Numbered from the stretch's first letter, positions 54,328 through 63,033 are shown. The stretch: DNA of 64,000 bases from Pseudomonas violetae (GCF_023072615.1 NZ_JAKNRW010000005.1:124001-188000); one strand, 5' to 3'. The notes: generated by a model from the letters alone, not told the origin. Made by a program: numbers and translations.

Positions 54328-54645
54328 ATGGCCCGGAAAACTGCCGCGCAAATTGCCGAAGATCAAATCAAGGATCAAGCGTTCAGCGATCTGCAAGCAT
54401 TGATCGAAGAGTCGGAAAAACTGCTCAAGAGCAGCGCGTCACTGGTCGGCGAAGAGGCGGAAACCCTTCGCGGGCAGGTCGCCCAGAAACTGCAGCAGGC
54501 CATGGATTCGGTCAACAGCGTGCGGGATCGGACCAAGCCTGCCGTTGAAGCCACAGAGAGCTACATCGGGGGCCATCCATGGCAAACCGTGGCGATCTCT
54601 GCTGGCTTTGGCCTGGTAGTGGGACTGCTACTCGGTCGCCGCTGA
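54328..54645 (+). CDS. DUF883 family membrane-anchored ribosome-associated protein (YqjD/ElaB-like)
   Basis: A 105-residue protein. A long helical region (residues 8-75, rich in Glu, Gln and Lys) is followed by a C-terminal membrane helix (HPWQTVAISAGFGLVVGLLLG) and terminal RR. This layout is that of YqjD/ElaB/YgaM, which bind ribosomes and the inner membrane in stationary phase. AAGGAG precedes ATG 54328; the frame is open further upstream but without a ribosome site. Confidence 0.88.
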   Translation: MARKTAAQIAEDQIKDQAFSDLQALIEESEKLLKSSASLVGEEAETLRGQVAQKLQQAMDSVNSVRDRTKPAVEATESYIGGHPWQTVAISAGFGLVVGLLLGRR

Positions 54646-54709
54646 TTCAACAGCAACCTTTGCAGCGGCTGGCGCTGCCAGCTGCTTGGGCTCTTGAACA
54701 CAGGCAGGT

Positions 54710-55750
54710 TCAGCCCCCTGCCAGTGCTCGCAGATTGTCTAATGTCTGCGCATCCAGCTCGATACCTCCAGCCGCTGACTTTGCCCGCTGCTGATGGCGG
54801 CGGTCTCCCGGTAAACGTTTAAGCCCTGCACCATGCATCTGCCGCACCAGCTCCTCGCTGCGCTCGGCAAAACTCTGCCCTGCCGCCTTGCTGGGGTCGA
54901 TCACAATCAGCAGTTGCCCGGTCCACGGCGTCTTGGCCCCCGGGTGATTCGACCAATCGAACTCGAAAGAAAAATTCCCACCCGTCAGCGCCGCCGCCAA
55001 CAACTCCACCATCATCGACAGGGCCGAGCCCTTGTGCCCACCAAATGGCAGAAGCGCGCCGCCCTCAAGTATGGCCTTGGGGTCCTCAGTCGGCTGTCCA
55101 AGGCTATCCACCCCCATGCCCGTTGCCAGACGCTCACCCTTGCGCGCCGCGATCTGCACGTCACCATGGGCAATCGCGCTGGTGGCCAGGTCGAAAACGA
55201 TAGGATCACTGGCGGCGCGAGGCGCGGCAAAAGCAATCGGGTTGGTGCCGAACAGCGGTCGGTCGGCGCCATGCGGTACTACGCACGTCATGCTGTTGAC
55301 CACGCTCAGTGCCACCAGCCCTTCGTAGGCAAACGGTTCGACATCCGGCCATAACGCGGCGAAATGATGGGAGTTGCGGATAGCCAGCACCGCGATGCCT
55401 GCACTGCGAGCCTTTTCCACCAGCAAAGCACGCGCTGCTGCCAACGCTGGCTGGGCAAACCCATTGCCGGCGTCGACTCGAACGAAACCCGAGGCCACGT
55501 CTTCGACCAGCGGAATCGCCTGACCATTGACCCAACCACTTTGCAGGGTCGACACATAGCCGGGTATGCGGAATACCCCATGGCTGTGCGCGCCGTCCCG
55601 TTCGGCTCCCGCGCAGTTGAGGGCCAGGGTTCGGGCGACGTCAGCGCTGGTGCCATGGCGCAGGAAGATTTTTTCGAGCAACTGGGTCAATTCATCAAAA
55701 GACAGGTTTTGCGAAGCCTTCGCAGGGGCAAGGTCGTGTGGCGCGGACAT
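54710..55750 (-). CDS. dpkA: Delta1-piperideine-2-carboxylate/pyrroline-2-carboxylate reductase DpkA
   Basis: A 346-residue NADPH-dependent reductase of the Ldh-type (malate/L-lactate dehydrogenase-like) family. It reduces piperideine-2-carboxylate to L-pipecolate in D-lysine catabolism, and the pyrroline analogue to L-proline. Motifs are RDGAHSHGVFRIPGYVSTL with the catalytic His, GIAVLAIRNSHHFAALWPDVEPFA, VPHGADRPLFGTNPIAFAAPR and GALLPFGGHKGSALSMMVEL. These match the Pseudomonas DpkA proteins closely. ATG 55750 (MSAPHDLAP) is the family start; the frame is open 22 codons further. No lysine-catabolic neighbours are in the window. Confidence 0.9.
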   Translation of the reverse strand: MSAPHDLAPAKASQNLSFDELTQLLEKIFLRHGTSADVARTLALNCAGAERDGAHSHGVFRIPGYVSTLQSGWVNGQAIPLVEDVASGFVRVDAGNGFAQPALAAARALLVEKARSAGIAVLAIRNSHHFAALWPDVEPFAYEGLVALSVVNSMTCVVPHGADRPLFGTNPIAFAAPRAASDPIVFDLATSAIAHGDVQIAARKGERLATGMGVDSLGQPTEDPKAILEGGALLPFGGHKGSALSMMVELLAAALTGGNFSFEFDWSNHPGAKTPWTGQLLIVIDPSKAAGQSFAERSEELVRQMHGAGLKRLPGDRRHQQRAKSAAGGIELDAQTLDNLRALAGG

Positions 55751-55995
55751 CTGAAGCTCCAGATTAATTATTGGAGGGGGCAACAGCGTGTGATGAGAAA
55801 CAAACCGATTAAACAACGAGCGCCGGATGGGCTGTCAATCTTTCAACTGGGCGGCGTTCAGCCCGGCCAATGTAACCGACCCGGCGTCGAGTTTCGCGAT
55901 AAGTATTTATCACCCGTAGAGGGTAGCCAGCACTCTGGTTTGAAGTCTTATTAAGAAGGGTCGGTCCTGGTCAGCAGCGATCTGAGCTCTTTGGT

Positions 55996-56050
55996 CGCCT
56001 CGCCCCCGGTAGGAGCTGCCGAGCGAAGCGAGGTTGCGATTTTTTGATCT
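55996..56050. repeat. Intergenic repeat of the GTAGGAGCTGCCGA type
   Basis: GGTAGGAGCTGCCGAGCGAA followed by GCGAGGTTGCGATTTTTTGATC is a member of a second Pseudomonas intergenic repeat family, related to the GGCTGCGATCTTTTG hairpin at 33615. It lies in the gap upstream of dpkA. Boundaries are approximate. Confidence 0.55.
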
Positions 56051-56072
56051 TAAGATCCATCGCCCCTCCCGC

Positions 56073-56198
56073 TCACTGATCCGCGCCACGCGACAGTGCG
56101 GAATCGCTGTCGATGGCCTGGGTTACTTTCACGGCGCGGTTGAAGCCCACCACCCCAAGCGCGAGGAATATCACGCCTTGCCGACATAGCCTCGACAA
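56073..56198 (-). CDS. Possible small membrane protein
   Basis: A 41-codon frame with TTG start at 56198 encodes a short hydrophobic segment (GVIFLALGVVGFNRAVKVTQ) and an acidic tail. No good ribosome site is visible, and the start is a guess. It lies in the otherwise empty gap between dpkA and the winged-helix gene. Confidence 0.3.
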   Translation of the reverse strand: MSRLCRQGVIFLALGVVGFNRAVKVTQAIDSDSALSRGADQ

Positions 56199-56299
56199 AT
56201 TTTCTACATTTGAGCCTTCATGATTTGCCAATCTCGTACGTCTTATTGAATGAGAGCACCCACAATTACCCGGACAAAGCTCGGAAAGGAGTTTTTTGC

Positions 56300-56671
56300 A
56301 TGTATAACGCGCAACTGCCAACGGACGGTAGCACTGCACCAATGGGAACCTCCATTGGCTCCGGCGTTTTCGATCAGCGTACCGATCGCCATCGCAACGA
56401 ACGCATCAGGTGCCTGCTCAAGAGCTTTGGCCTGCGCACCAGCCTGATCCGCCTGAAAGTCATCGACGCCCTGCTGAGCGCTGCCGAGCAGGAGCGCACC
56501 CTCGGCGTGCGGGGACTACACAGCCAGCTGCTGGACCTGGATATTCCCCTGTCCTTTCTCAGCGTGCGCGAAGTGTTGAAACGCTTGTGTAACGAAGGTG
56601 TCGTCACTCTCAACGCGGACAAGAGCTACAGCCTCACCCCCCAGGCATTCGCCGCATTGCGCGGCGAATAA
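56300..56671 (+). CDS. Small winged-helix protein, distantly Fur-like
   Basis: A 123-residue protein. Residues 33-123 look like the winged-helix half of a Fur-type regulator (RIRCLLKSFGLRTSLIRLKVIDALLSA, LSFLSVREVLKRLCNEGVVTLNADKSYSLT). It lacks the metal-binding dimerisation domain and the His/Cys clusters of true Fur, so it is not expected to sense iron itself. AAAGGAG precedes ATG 56300. Targets unknown. Confidence 0.7.
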   Translation: MYNAQLPTDGSTAPMGTSIGSGVFDQRTDRHRNERIRCLLKSFGLRTSLIRLKVIDALLSAAEQERTLGVRGLHSQLLDLDIPLSFLSVREVLKRLCNEGVVTLNADKSYSLTPQAFAALRGE

Positions 56672-56690
56672 TCATCCGATGTTGCGTCGT

Positions 56691-56879
56691 TCAGGGCTTT
56701 ACCTTGCGACGCATCACGCCGTTGATCACGACCACCAGCACCGCCACGCCAATAGCAATGTACTGGAACGTTTTCTCGCCGATGACGCCGGTGTTCTGCA
56801 GGTACGACAGGCCGAACATGATCGCCAGTACTACAAGAGAGATCAGAATCGAGTATTTCAAACGTTGCGACTGGGTCAT
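56691..56879 (-). CDS. Small two-helix membrane protein
   Basis: A 62-residue inner-membrane protein with hydrophobic segments at about 9-27 (YSILISLVVLAIMFGLSYL) and 38-55 (FQYIAIGVAVLVVVING), and a basic C-terminal tail (MRRKVKP). CAGGAATGCCCC precedes the ATG. Function unknown. It is convergent with the winged-helix gene. Confidence 0.7.
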   Translation of the reverse strand: MTQSQRLKYSILISLVVLAIMFGLSYLQNTGVIGEKTFQYIAIGVAVLVVVINGVMRRKVKP

Positions 56880-57129
56880 GGGGCATTCCTGGTCTTGAAG
56901 AGTTGTCCGCCTGCCTGGGCCGCGGCAAAACGGGTCGGCATATTACAGGACTCGGTTACAACCGGCACCGATGGTTTGCTTCGCATCTGTCCCTCATCCT
57001 TCCTTCAGCGTTGATCTACCATGATCCTGGCGCTGCATTTTGTAGTACTTCGAAACACTCCTTGAATGCCTGGCCGCCGAAACTGGTCAGAATGCATGTT
57101 TTCGACCGTCATTCGAAACGAGATACCCT

Positions 57130-57576
57130 ATGCGAACCCACCTGCGACTGGCTGCCTTGGGCGCCCTGTTCATTTCTTCCCTGGCCCAGGCCGCTGACCT
57201 CATCCCGATCGAGGTCCATCGCGACGCCAACTGTGGCTGCTGCAAAAAATGGATCAGCCACCTGGAAGCTAACGGCTTCAAGGTCGAGGACCACGTTGAA
57301 GCCGACATGAACGCTTTCAAGCTAAAACACGGTGTACCGCCGCGTCTGGCGTCGTGCCATACCGGGCTGATCAACGGCAAATTTGTCGAAGGCCATGTAC
57401 CGGCCGAGCAGGTCATGGCATTGAGCAAGCGCGACGACCTGCTGGGTGTTGCTGCCCCAGGCATGCCCATGGGCTCGCCGGGGATGGAAATGGACGGTAT
57501 GAGCGACGCCTACCAGGTGATCGGCCTGAACAAGGATGGCGTCGACGTGGTGGTGGCGGACTATCCGGCCAAGTGA
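57130..57576 (+). CDS. DUF411 periplasmic metal-binding-type protein
   Basis: A 148-residue exported protein with signal peptide MRTHLRLAALGALFISSLAQA. The DUF411 core carries RDANCGCCKKWISHLEANGF, a CxCC motif that in related copper-resistance proteins binds metal or acts in thiol exchange, and a further Cys in RLASCHTGLINGKFVEGHVPA. A Met-rich stretch near residues 110-130 (GMPMGSPGMEMDGMSD) supports copper handling. Its stop overlaps the GTG start of the next gene (57573-57576). Confidence 0.88.
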   Translation: MRTHLRLAALGALFISSLAQAADLIPIEVHRDANCGCCKKWISHLEANGFKVEDHVEADMNAFKLKHGVPPRLASCHTGLINGKFVEGHVPAEQVMALSKRDDLLGVAAPGMPMGSPGMEMDGMSDAYQVIGLNKDGVDVVVADYPAK

Positions 57577-58010
57577 TTGCTGGCGCTTACCTGGGGCTGT
57601 TCCTCGCTGCCTTCGGCGCCGCCACGTTGCTGCCACTGCAATCGGAAGCCGTGCTGGTGGGTTTGCTGCTCAGTGGCAAGTACTGGCTCTGGTCACTGCT
57701 GGCGGTGGCAACCCTGGGAAATGTGCTGGGGTCATTGGTCAACTGGTGGCTGGGCCGTGGCATTGAGCGCTTTCGTGATAGACGCTGGTTCCCGGTCAGC
57801 CCCAGGCACCTGGAAAAAGCCCGTACGCATTACCAGCGTTATGGGCATTGGTCGCTGCTGCTCAGTTGGCTGCCAATCATCGGCGACCCGCTGACCCTGG
57901 TGGCGGGTGTGATGCGTGAACCACTGGGGCGGTTCCTGCTGATCGTCACCCTCGCCAAGGGCGCCCGTTATGGTGTGCTAGCCGTGGCGACCCAAGGCTG
58001 GGTCGGTTGA
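57573..58010 (+). CDS. YqaA-family membrane protein (DedA/SNARE-associated superfamily)
   Basis: A 145-residue inner-membrane protein starting with GTG at 57573, overlapping the DUF411 stop as GTGA. It contains AGAYLGLFLAAFGAATLLPLQSEAVLVGLLL, NVLGSLVNWWLGRGI and LLLSWLPIIGDPLTLVAGVMREPL, matching YqaA proteins. DedA-superfamily proteins move lipids across the membrane; for YqaA this is inferred. The coupling to the DUF411 gene suggests a joint envelope or metal-stress role. Confidence 0.87.
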   Translation: MIAGAYLGLFLAAFGAATLLPLQSEAVLVGLLLSGKYWLWSLLAVATLGNVLGSLVNWWLGRGIERFRDRRWFPVSPRHLEKARTHYQRYGHWSLLLSWLPIIGDPLTLVAGVMREPLGRFLLIVTLAKGARYGVLAVATQGWVG

Positions 58011-58092
58011 ACGATTGGACTTGTGCATTGCCTGTTTACTATTGCCCTCATGAGGCCGTCCCAGGATCGGTCGATTTTCAAGGAGTTAACCC

Positions 58093-59118
58093 ATGCCCCT
58101 CGCCTTTTTCCGCTGGCTGCCCGGTCTGCTGCTGAGCGCTGCGTTGCCCACCGTTGCCTACGCCGACGGACCGGAATACGGCCCGCAGCTACAGGGCTTC
58201 GAGTACCCCTACACGGTGAAACATTTCGCCTTTGAATCCCAGGGAGAATCCCTGCAGATGGGCTACATGGACGTCGCTGCCGAAGGTAAGGCCAACGGTC
58301 GCAGCGTGGTGCTGATGCACGGCAAGAACTTCTGCGGCGCGACCTGGGACACATCGATCAAGGCGCTGAGCAAAGCCGGATACCGGGTCATCGCCCCGGA
58401 CCAGATCGGCTTTTGCACCTCCAGCAAGCCTGCGCATTATCAGTACAGTTTCCAACAACTGGCGACCAATACCCAGCAATTGCTCAAGGCCCTGGGCGTC
58501 CAGAAGGCCACCCTGCTGGGGCATTCCACCGGTGGCATGCTCGCCACCCGCTATGCGCTGCAATACCCCGAACAGGTCGATCAACTGGCCATGGTCAACC
58601 CCATTGGCCTTGAGGACTGGAAAGCCCTTGGCGTGCCCTATCGCACTGTTGACCAATGGTATGAGCGGGAGCTGAAAGTGACCGCGCAAGGCATCCGCAA
58701 CTACGAACGCAGCACTTACTATGACGGGCGCTGGAAGCCCGAATACGACCGCTGGGTGGACATGTACGCCGGCCTGGCCAAAGGGCCGGGCAAGACCCAG
58801 GTGGCTTGGAACTCGGCGCGGATCTACGACATGATCTTCACCCAGCCGGTGTACTACGAGTTCAAGGACCTGAAGATGCCCACTCTGTTGCTGATCGGCA
58901 CGTCCGACACAACGGCCATCGGCAAGGACATCGCTCCGCCCGAGGTCAAGTCGAAAATCGGCCATTACGAAGTGCTGGGCAAACAAGTGGCCAAACTGAT
59001 TCCACAGTCGACCCTGGTGGAATTCCCCGGCATGGGCCATGCACCGCAAATGGAAGAGCCGGAAAAATTTCACCAGGCCCTGCTCGCCTGGTTGAGCAAG
59101 ACCAACCCCGTTCCTTGA
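58093..59118 (+). CDS. Exported alpha/beta hydrolase
   Basis: A 341-residue hydrolase with signal peptide (FFRWLPGLLLSAALPTVAYA/DG). The oxyanion motif is VVLMHGKNFCGATWD, the nucleophile elbow is TLLGHSTGGMLATRYAL (Ser in GHSTG), and the C-terminal His is in FPGMGHAPQMEEPEKF. AAGGAG lies before the ATG. Substrate unknown; such periplasmic hydrolases act on esters or lactones. The codirectional gene downstream is a decayed dehydrogenase 13 nt away, which may once have formed a two-step pathway with it. Confidence 0.87.
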   Translation: MPLAFFRWLPGLLLSAALPTVAYADGPEYGPQLQGFEYPYTVKHFAFESQGESLQMGYMDVAAEGKANGRSVVLMHGKNFCGATWDTSIKALSKAGYRVIAPDQIGFCTSSKPAHYQYSFQQLATNTQQLLKALGVQKATLLGHSTGGMLATRYALQYPEQVDQLAMVNPIGLEDWKALGVPYRTVDQWYERELKVTAQGIRNYERSTYYDGRWKPEYDRWVDMYAGLAKGPGKTQVAWNSARIYDMIFTQPVYYEFKDLKMPTLLLIGTSDTTAIGKDIAPPEVKSKIGHYEVLGKQVAKLIPQSTLVEFPGMGHAPQMEEPEKFHQALLAWLSKTNPVP

Positions 59119-59131
59119 TGAGGTAAGGCCA

Positions 59132-59700
59132 ATGGCTGTGCAGATTGCGGTGCTCGATGACTGGCAGAATGTGGCGCGCGACGTGGTGGACTGGTCAGTG
59201 CTGGACGCGATTGGGCAAGTGAGTTTCCTGCACGACTTCCCGGCCGATAACGCCACCATCGCCGAGCGCCTGCAGGCATTCCAGGTAATCTGCGTGATGC
59301 AAGCACGCCACGCCGGAGTTGACCTGGGCGCTGATCATGGCCGCCACGCGCAATCTGCTCGCCGTAGCCAGCGCTCTGCGAGCCGGCCAGTGGCAACAAG
59401 GCCTGAGCAGCGACTTGCACGGCAAGACCCTGGGCATTCTTGGCCTCGGCAGCCGCGGGCTGGTGGACGAGTCGGCACTGATCGAGGCGTTGCAAAAACA
59501 GCGATTAGGCGGCGCGGCACTGGATGTATTCGAACAGGAACCTTTGCCGCCCCATCATCCCTTTCAGAACCCTCGACAACGTGTTGGCAACACCGCATGT
59601 AGGGTACGTGAGCCGGCAGAACTACCAGCTGTTCTTTTCGCAGATGATTGAAGACATCCAGGTTTGGTCGGCGGGAGCACCGATCCGGCTGCTGACCTGA
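59132..59700 (+). pseudogene. Degraded D-2-hydroxyacid dehydrogenase
   Basis: Fragments of one dehydrogenase are spread over three frames. The N-terminus is MAVQIAVLDDWQNVARDVVDW (from 59132). A fragment PELTWALIMAATRNLLAVAS, HGKTLGILGLGS and RGLVDESALIEALQKQRLGGAALDVFEQEPLPPHHPF is in a second frame. The end, DNVLATPHVGYVSRQNYQLFFSQMIEDIQ, stops at TGA 59700 in the third. Between GLGS and RGLVDES most of the NAD-binding domain is missing. At least two deletions and two frameshifts are therefore needed, so the gene is dead. Confidence 0.88.
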
Positions 59701-59816
59701 TCGGCAGTCAAGCAGAACTTCACCACTTGGGCTTTGCTTACAATGGACCGCTGCAAAGAATTGAACATTTGCCGGCGCGGCGATGTTCTATAGGTATCCC
59801 CCCTGAGGATTGGCTC

Positions 59817-60350
59817 ATGAATACTCGTCTCGCCTGGTGCTCCCCACTGCTGCTGGCCGTCGCGCTCTCCAGCCCACTTGCCTTCGCCAACGGTGACGAA
59901 GAGGAAGAACCGGCCAAGCCCAATTGTCCCAAGGGCCAGGTCTGGGACAGCAAACAGCAAAAATGTCTGATGCAGGACAGCAGCCTGCTGCCTGACGCCG
60001 ATCGCACCACTTACGCCTATCGCCTGGCCAAGGACGGTCGCTACGAAGAGGCCCTGGCGTTGCTCGACACGCTGAAACAACCCAACACCGCCAAGGCACT
60101 GAACTATCGCGGCTACGCCACGCGCAAACTCGGGCGCACCGACGAAGGCATCGGCTATTACCTGCAGGCGGTCAAACTCGACCCGCAGTACGCGCAGGTC
60201 CGCGAATATCTCGGTGAAGCCTATGTGATCAAAGGGCGACTGGACCTAGCCCAGGAACAGTTGCAGCAGATCAAGTCCATCTGCGGCAATATCCGATGCG
60301 AGGAATATCAGGACTTGGCAGAAGCGATCAACGATTCCTCGAAAACCTGA
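59817..60350 (+). CDS. Exported tetratricopeptide-repeat protein
   Basis: A 177-residue protein with signal peptide MNTRLAWCSPLLLAVALSSPLAFA and an acidic mature N-terminus (GDEEEEPAKP). CPKGQVWDSKQQKC holds a likely disulphide. About three TPR units follow (YAYRLAKDGRYEEALALLDTL, ALNYRGYATRKLGRTDEGIGYYLQAVKLD, AQVREYLGEAYVIKGRLDLAQEQL). GAGG precedes ATG 59817. It is probably a periplasmic scaffold; partner unknown. Its 3' end overlaps the convergent hypothetical gene by 43 nt. Confidence 0.83.
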   Translation: MNTRLAWCSPLLLAVALSSPLAFANGDEEEEPAKPNCPKGQVWDSKQQKCLMQDSSLLPDADRTTYAYRLAKDGRYEEALALLDTLKQPNTAKALNYRGYATRKLGRTDEGIGYYLQAVKLDPQYAQVREYLGEAYVIKGRLDLAQEQLQQIKSICGNIRCEEYQDLAEAINDSSKT

Positions 60351-60616
60351 GGCGGCGTCGGGCCCGCAGGCTGTAGCTTCACCAAGTCCTGGGCCCTGGC
60401 GGGTTCGCCTGAAGGCTCGCTGATCAGCGTGTACCTGACCTCGTCGCCGACTTCAAAGCAGGCAGCCTCCTGCAGCGTGGGCAGTCGTATCGCCCATCTC
60501 GACGTACGATCGGCGCAGGTGACCATCGCAAATTTCAGGGCGCAGTCCGCGACCCTGACCTGCCTGATTGCTGTGATGGTTCCAGTGGCATGTCTTATTG
60601 TTATGGACGCTCCCAC
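60308..60616 (-). CDS. Hypothetical protein
   Basis: A 102-residue protein with beta-rich character (ATGTITAIRQVRVADCALKFAMVTC, GDEVRYTLISEPSGEPARAQDLVKL), resembling small OB- or SH3-like folds, but no family is recognised. The start is probably GTG 60616 with AGGGAG upstream; a GTG six codons earlier is possible. The last 43 nt overlap the convergent TPR gene, which lowers confidence. Confidence 0.5.
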   Translation of the reverse strand: MGASITIRHATGTITAIRQVRVADCALKFAMVTCADRTSRWAIRLPTLQEAACFEVGDEVRYTLISEPSGEPARAQDLVKLQPAGPTPPQVFEESLIASAKS

Positions 60617-60731
60617 ATCATCTCTCCCTTGCACTTGAAGACATTGAAGCCCTCAGCCCTTGGGAGTGACAACTGTCAAGGGTGACAGTTATGCCGCTAT
60701 CAGACCTGGATTGCCGTACCGTTCGTCCATC

Positions 60732-62033
60732 TCAGGTCGGGCTGGCCAACCATAATCTGAACCTGGCACCGCCCAGGGGCGAAGCCTCCACCGTCAGTGT
60801 CCCGCCTTGAGCCTCCAGGGCGCGACGGCTGATGGCCAAGCCCAGGCCGAAACCGCCCGTGGCCCGGTCGCGACTGCGATCAAGCCGGTAGAAAGGTTCG
60901 AAAATCCGCTCTCGCTCGTCATCGGGAATCCCGATCCCGTCGTCATCCACCCAGATCTCGCAGCCGTGGGCCAGCACCTGCACGCTGACCTGAATGCGTT
61001 TCTCGCAGTAGCGCATGGCGTTGCGCAGGAGGTTCTGCAGCGCCCGCGCAGTGAGGCGCGGGTCGAGGCTGAAGCGCTCGAGTTGGCCATGGAGCCACAC
61101 GTCGATCACGATGTCCGGCGATTCCAGTTCTTCATCGACACTGCCCAACACGCTGTCGATGAATTCATCCAGTGAGACCTCGACCTGCTCCGGCAGCCGT
61201 ACAGGGTTTTGCAGGCGGCTGTAGGACAACAATTCAAGCACCAGTTCATCCAGCTCGCGAATGTGCGCCACCAAGCCTTGCAGGCGTTCGCGACTGGTCG
61301 CTGGCAAGTCATCGGAGAGTGCCAGAGCCAGGCCGAAATCCAGGCGGGTCAGAGGCGTGCGTAACTCATGGGAGACTGCGTTAAGCAGGTCCCGTTGCTG
61401 ATTTAGCAGGCTTTCGATATCACTCGCCATGGTGTCGAACACGTGCGCCAGGCTGCCGATATTTGAGCGCGGCGAAATCTTTGTGCGCTCAGTCAGTTGG
61501 CCCTTGCCAAAACGTTCAGCGGTGCCCTTGAGGCGCTCCAGATCGCGCCAGTGCGCACGTAGCCACAGCAACAGGCAAGCGAGCATGGTCGCGCCAATCA
61601 GCAGGTTGATGCTCCAGTACAACAGGTTAACGTCCAGCGGGTCCGGCGGCACCACCATCTTGACCACGGTTTGCTCGTTCAGCGGCGCTACCGCCAGGGT
61701 GCGCCAGCCCCAGTCACCGATGCGCACGACCTTCTCGCCCCGTTGCAGGCGCTCCCTTTCCGCCGGGGTGAAATCGACGTCGTCGATGCCTGCCAACACG
61801 ATGTGCAGCGGTTCGAATTCCTTGTCCATCTGCTCGGCCAGGCCCGGCCACTGCTCCTGCGGCACGCCATGAAACTGCTTGACGATCAGGCTTTGCAAGC
61901 CGCGGGAATAGTCAAGGTTGTAGTTGACGAAGCGCTCGTGGAATAGCTTGATCACCACGTCAGGGACCAGGTAAATCGCCGCGCTGTAGGAAACGATGGT
62001 CACCAGGTACAAGCGGAACAGGAGTCTGAACAT
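60732..62033 (-). CDS. Sensor histidine kinase of an efflux-linked two-component system
   Basis: A 433-residue inner-membrane kinase (RstB/EnvZ type). TM1 is near 5-25, the periplasmic sensor domain about 26-130, TM2 about 140-160, and HAMP to about 210. The phospho-acceptor His is in LLNAVSHELRTPLTRLDF. The ATPase domain has N-box LLRNAMRYC, G1 WVDDDGIGIP, F-box IFEPFYRLD and G2 GGFGLGLAI. It starts 4 nt after the regulator stop and is cotranscribed with it. The signal is unknown; the pair is divergent from an RND adaptor gene and may correspond to an efflux-controlling system. Confidence 0.9.
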   Translation of the reverse strand: MFRLLFRLYLVTIVSYSAAIYLVPDVVIKLFHERFVNYNLDYSRGLQSLIVKQFHGVPQEQWPGLAEQMDKEFEPLHIVLAGIDDVDFTPAERERLQRGEKVVRIGDWGWRTLAVAPLNEQTVVKMVVPPDPLDVNLLYWSINLLIGATMLACLLLWLRAHWRDLERLKGTAERFGKGQLTERTKISPRSNIGSLAHVFDTMASDIESLLNQQRDLLNAVSHELRTPLTRLDFGLALALSDDLPATSRERLQGLVAHIRELDELVLELLSYSRLQNPVRLPEQVEVSLDEFIDSVLGSVDEELESPDIVIDVWLHGQLERFSLDPRLTARALQNLLRNAMRYCEKRIQVSVQVLAHGCEIWVDDDGIGIPDDERERIFEPFYRLDRSRDRATGGFGLGLAISRRALEAQGGTLTVEASPLGGARFRLWLASPT

Positions 62034-62037
62034 AGGC

Positions 62038-62739
62038 TCAGCATTCCCACTCGGAGCGGCTGAACAGGTAACCCTTGCCCCACACCGTCTTGATCTTGCG
62101 CGCCTCTGCGGCGGTGTCGTCGAACTTGCGCCGCAGTTTGGAAATCGCCACGTCCACCGAACGGTCGGTGCCGTTGAACTCGATGCCCCGCAGGCGTTGC
62201 AGGATCTGGTCCCGGCTCAACACTTCGCCCGCGTGCCGGGCCAGCACCACCAGCAGGTTGTACTCACCGCTGGACAACTCCACCAACTGCCCACGCCAGG
62301 TGACGGTGCGCTCGGACAGGTCGATGCACAGGTTGCCCATGAGAATCCGGTCGTTGGCTGTCTGCGGCTCGCCGAGGCTGCTGCGACGCAACAAGGTGCG
62401 CACCCTGGCCAGCAGCACCCGGGGCTCGCAGGGCTTGGTGACGTAATCGTCGGCGCCCATTTCCAGGCCCAGGACCTGATCGTGGCTGTCGTCGCGGGCG
62501 GTGAGCATCAGGATCGGCAAGGTCGCCGAGTCGGTGCGCAGCAGGCGGCAAACCTGCAAGCCATCGAGCCCCGGCAGCATCAGGTCGAGGATGACCAGGT
62601 CCGGCGGATTGAGTCGCGCACGTTCGCGCACATGATCGCCGCGGCCTATCACGCTGACGGAGTAGCCGTTGCGTTCCAGGTAGCTGGCAATCAGCTCGGC
62701 GAGGGCAGTGTCGTCTTCGACCAGGAGGATGTTGGGCAT
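62038..62739 (-). CDS. OmpR-family response regulator
   Basis: A 233-residue regulator. The receiver domain holds VEDDTALAELIASYL, the phosphorylated Asp in LVILDLMLPGLDG, and the Lys in DDYVTKPCEPRVLL. The C-terminal winged helix is typical of OmpR (DRSVDVAISKLRRKFDD, IKTVWGKGYLFS). The start at 62739 (MPNILLVEDD) is the conserved one; a frame open 85 codons upstream runs through a REP element and is not used. It probably controls the divergent RND efflux operon. Confidence 0.93.
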   Translation of the reverse strand: MPNILLVEDDTALAELIASYLERNGYSVSVIGRGDHVRERARLNPPDLVILDLMLPGLDGLQVCRLLRTDSATLPILMLTARDDSHDQVLGLEMGADDYVTKPCEPRVLLARVRTLLRRSSLGEPQTANDRILMGNLCIDLSERTVTWRGQLVELSSGEYNLLVVLARHAGEVLSRDQILQRLRGIEFNGTDRSVDVAISKLRRKFDDTAAEARKIKTVWGKGYLFSRSEWEC

Positions 62740-62777
62740 GGGTGTTTCCAGAAAGTACGGTGACGCCTGCCGGATTG

Positions 62778-62873
62778 CTGTCGCGGGCAAGCCTTGCTCA
62801 CACAGCGATGCTCGTTGGACACAAATCCTGTGTACACCACAGATCCACTGTGGGAGCGGGCTTGCTCGCGAAG
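62778..62873. repeat. REP pair between the regulator and efflux genes
   Basis: An intact REP arm (TGTGGGAGCGGGCTTGCTCG, 62850-62869, continuing CGAAGG) and a decayed arm in opposite orientation upstream (TGTCGCGGGCAAGCCTTGCT, from 62778). It sits in the divergent promoter region on the regulator side. Confidence 0.8.
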
Positions 62874-62945
62874 GCGGCATAACAGGCGCAATAGGTATCA
62901 AGGCATGCAGGATATACGCCCTCACCCACCCTTGAGTAAAACCCT

Positions 62946-62980
62946 TACACAATTTCACACGGCACGTACAAAGCTTCACC
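62946..62980 (+). promoter_or_regulatory. Tandem direct repeat upstream of the efflux adaptor gene
   Basis: TACACAATTTCACA (62946-62959) and TACAAAGCTTCACC (62967-62980) agree at 10 of 14 positions and start 21 bp apart, two DNA turns. They lie 54 nt before the adaptor start codon. They are a good candidate binding site for the adjacent OmpR-type regulator. Confidence 0.45.
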
Positions 62981-63033
62981 GCTACTCTCGCCACCTCCCC
63001 GTAGGATGCCGGGGGTCATTATTGGGGTATTAC

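Noticed and set aside
62740..62994. N-terminal extension of the response regulator
   Set aside because: The extra 85 codons translate a REP element and the divergent promoter. MPNILLVEDD is the conserved start.
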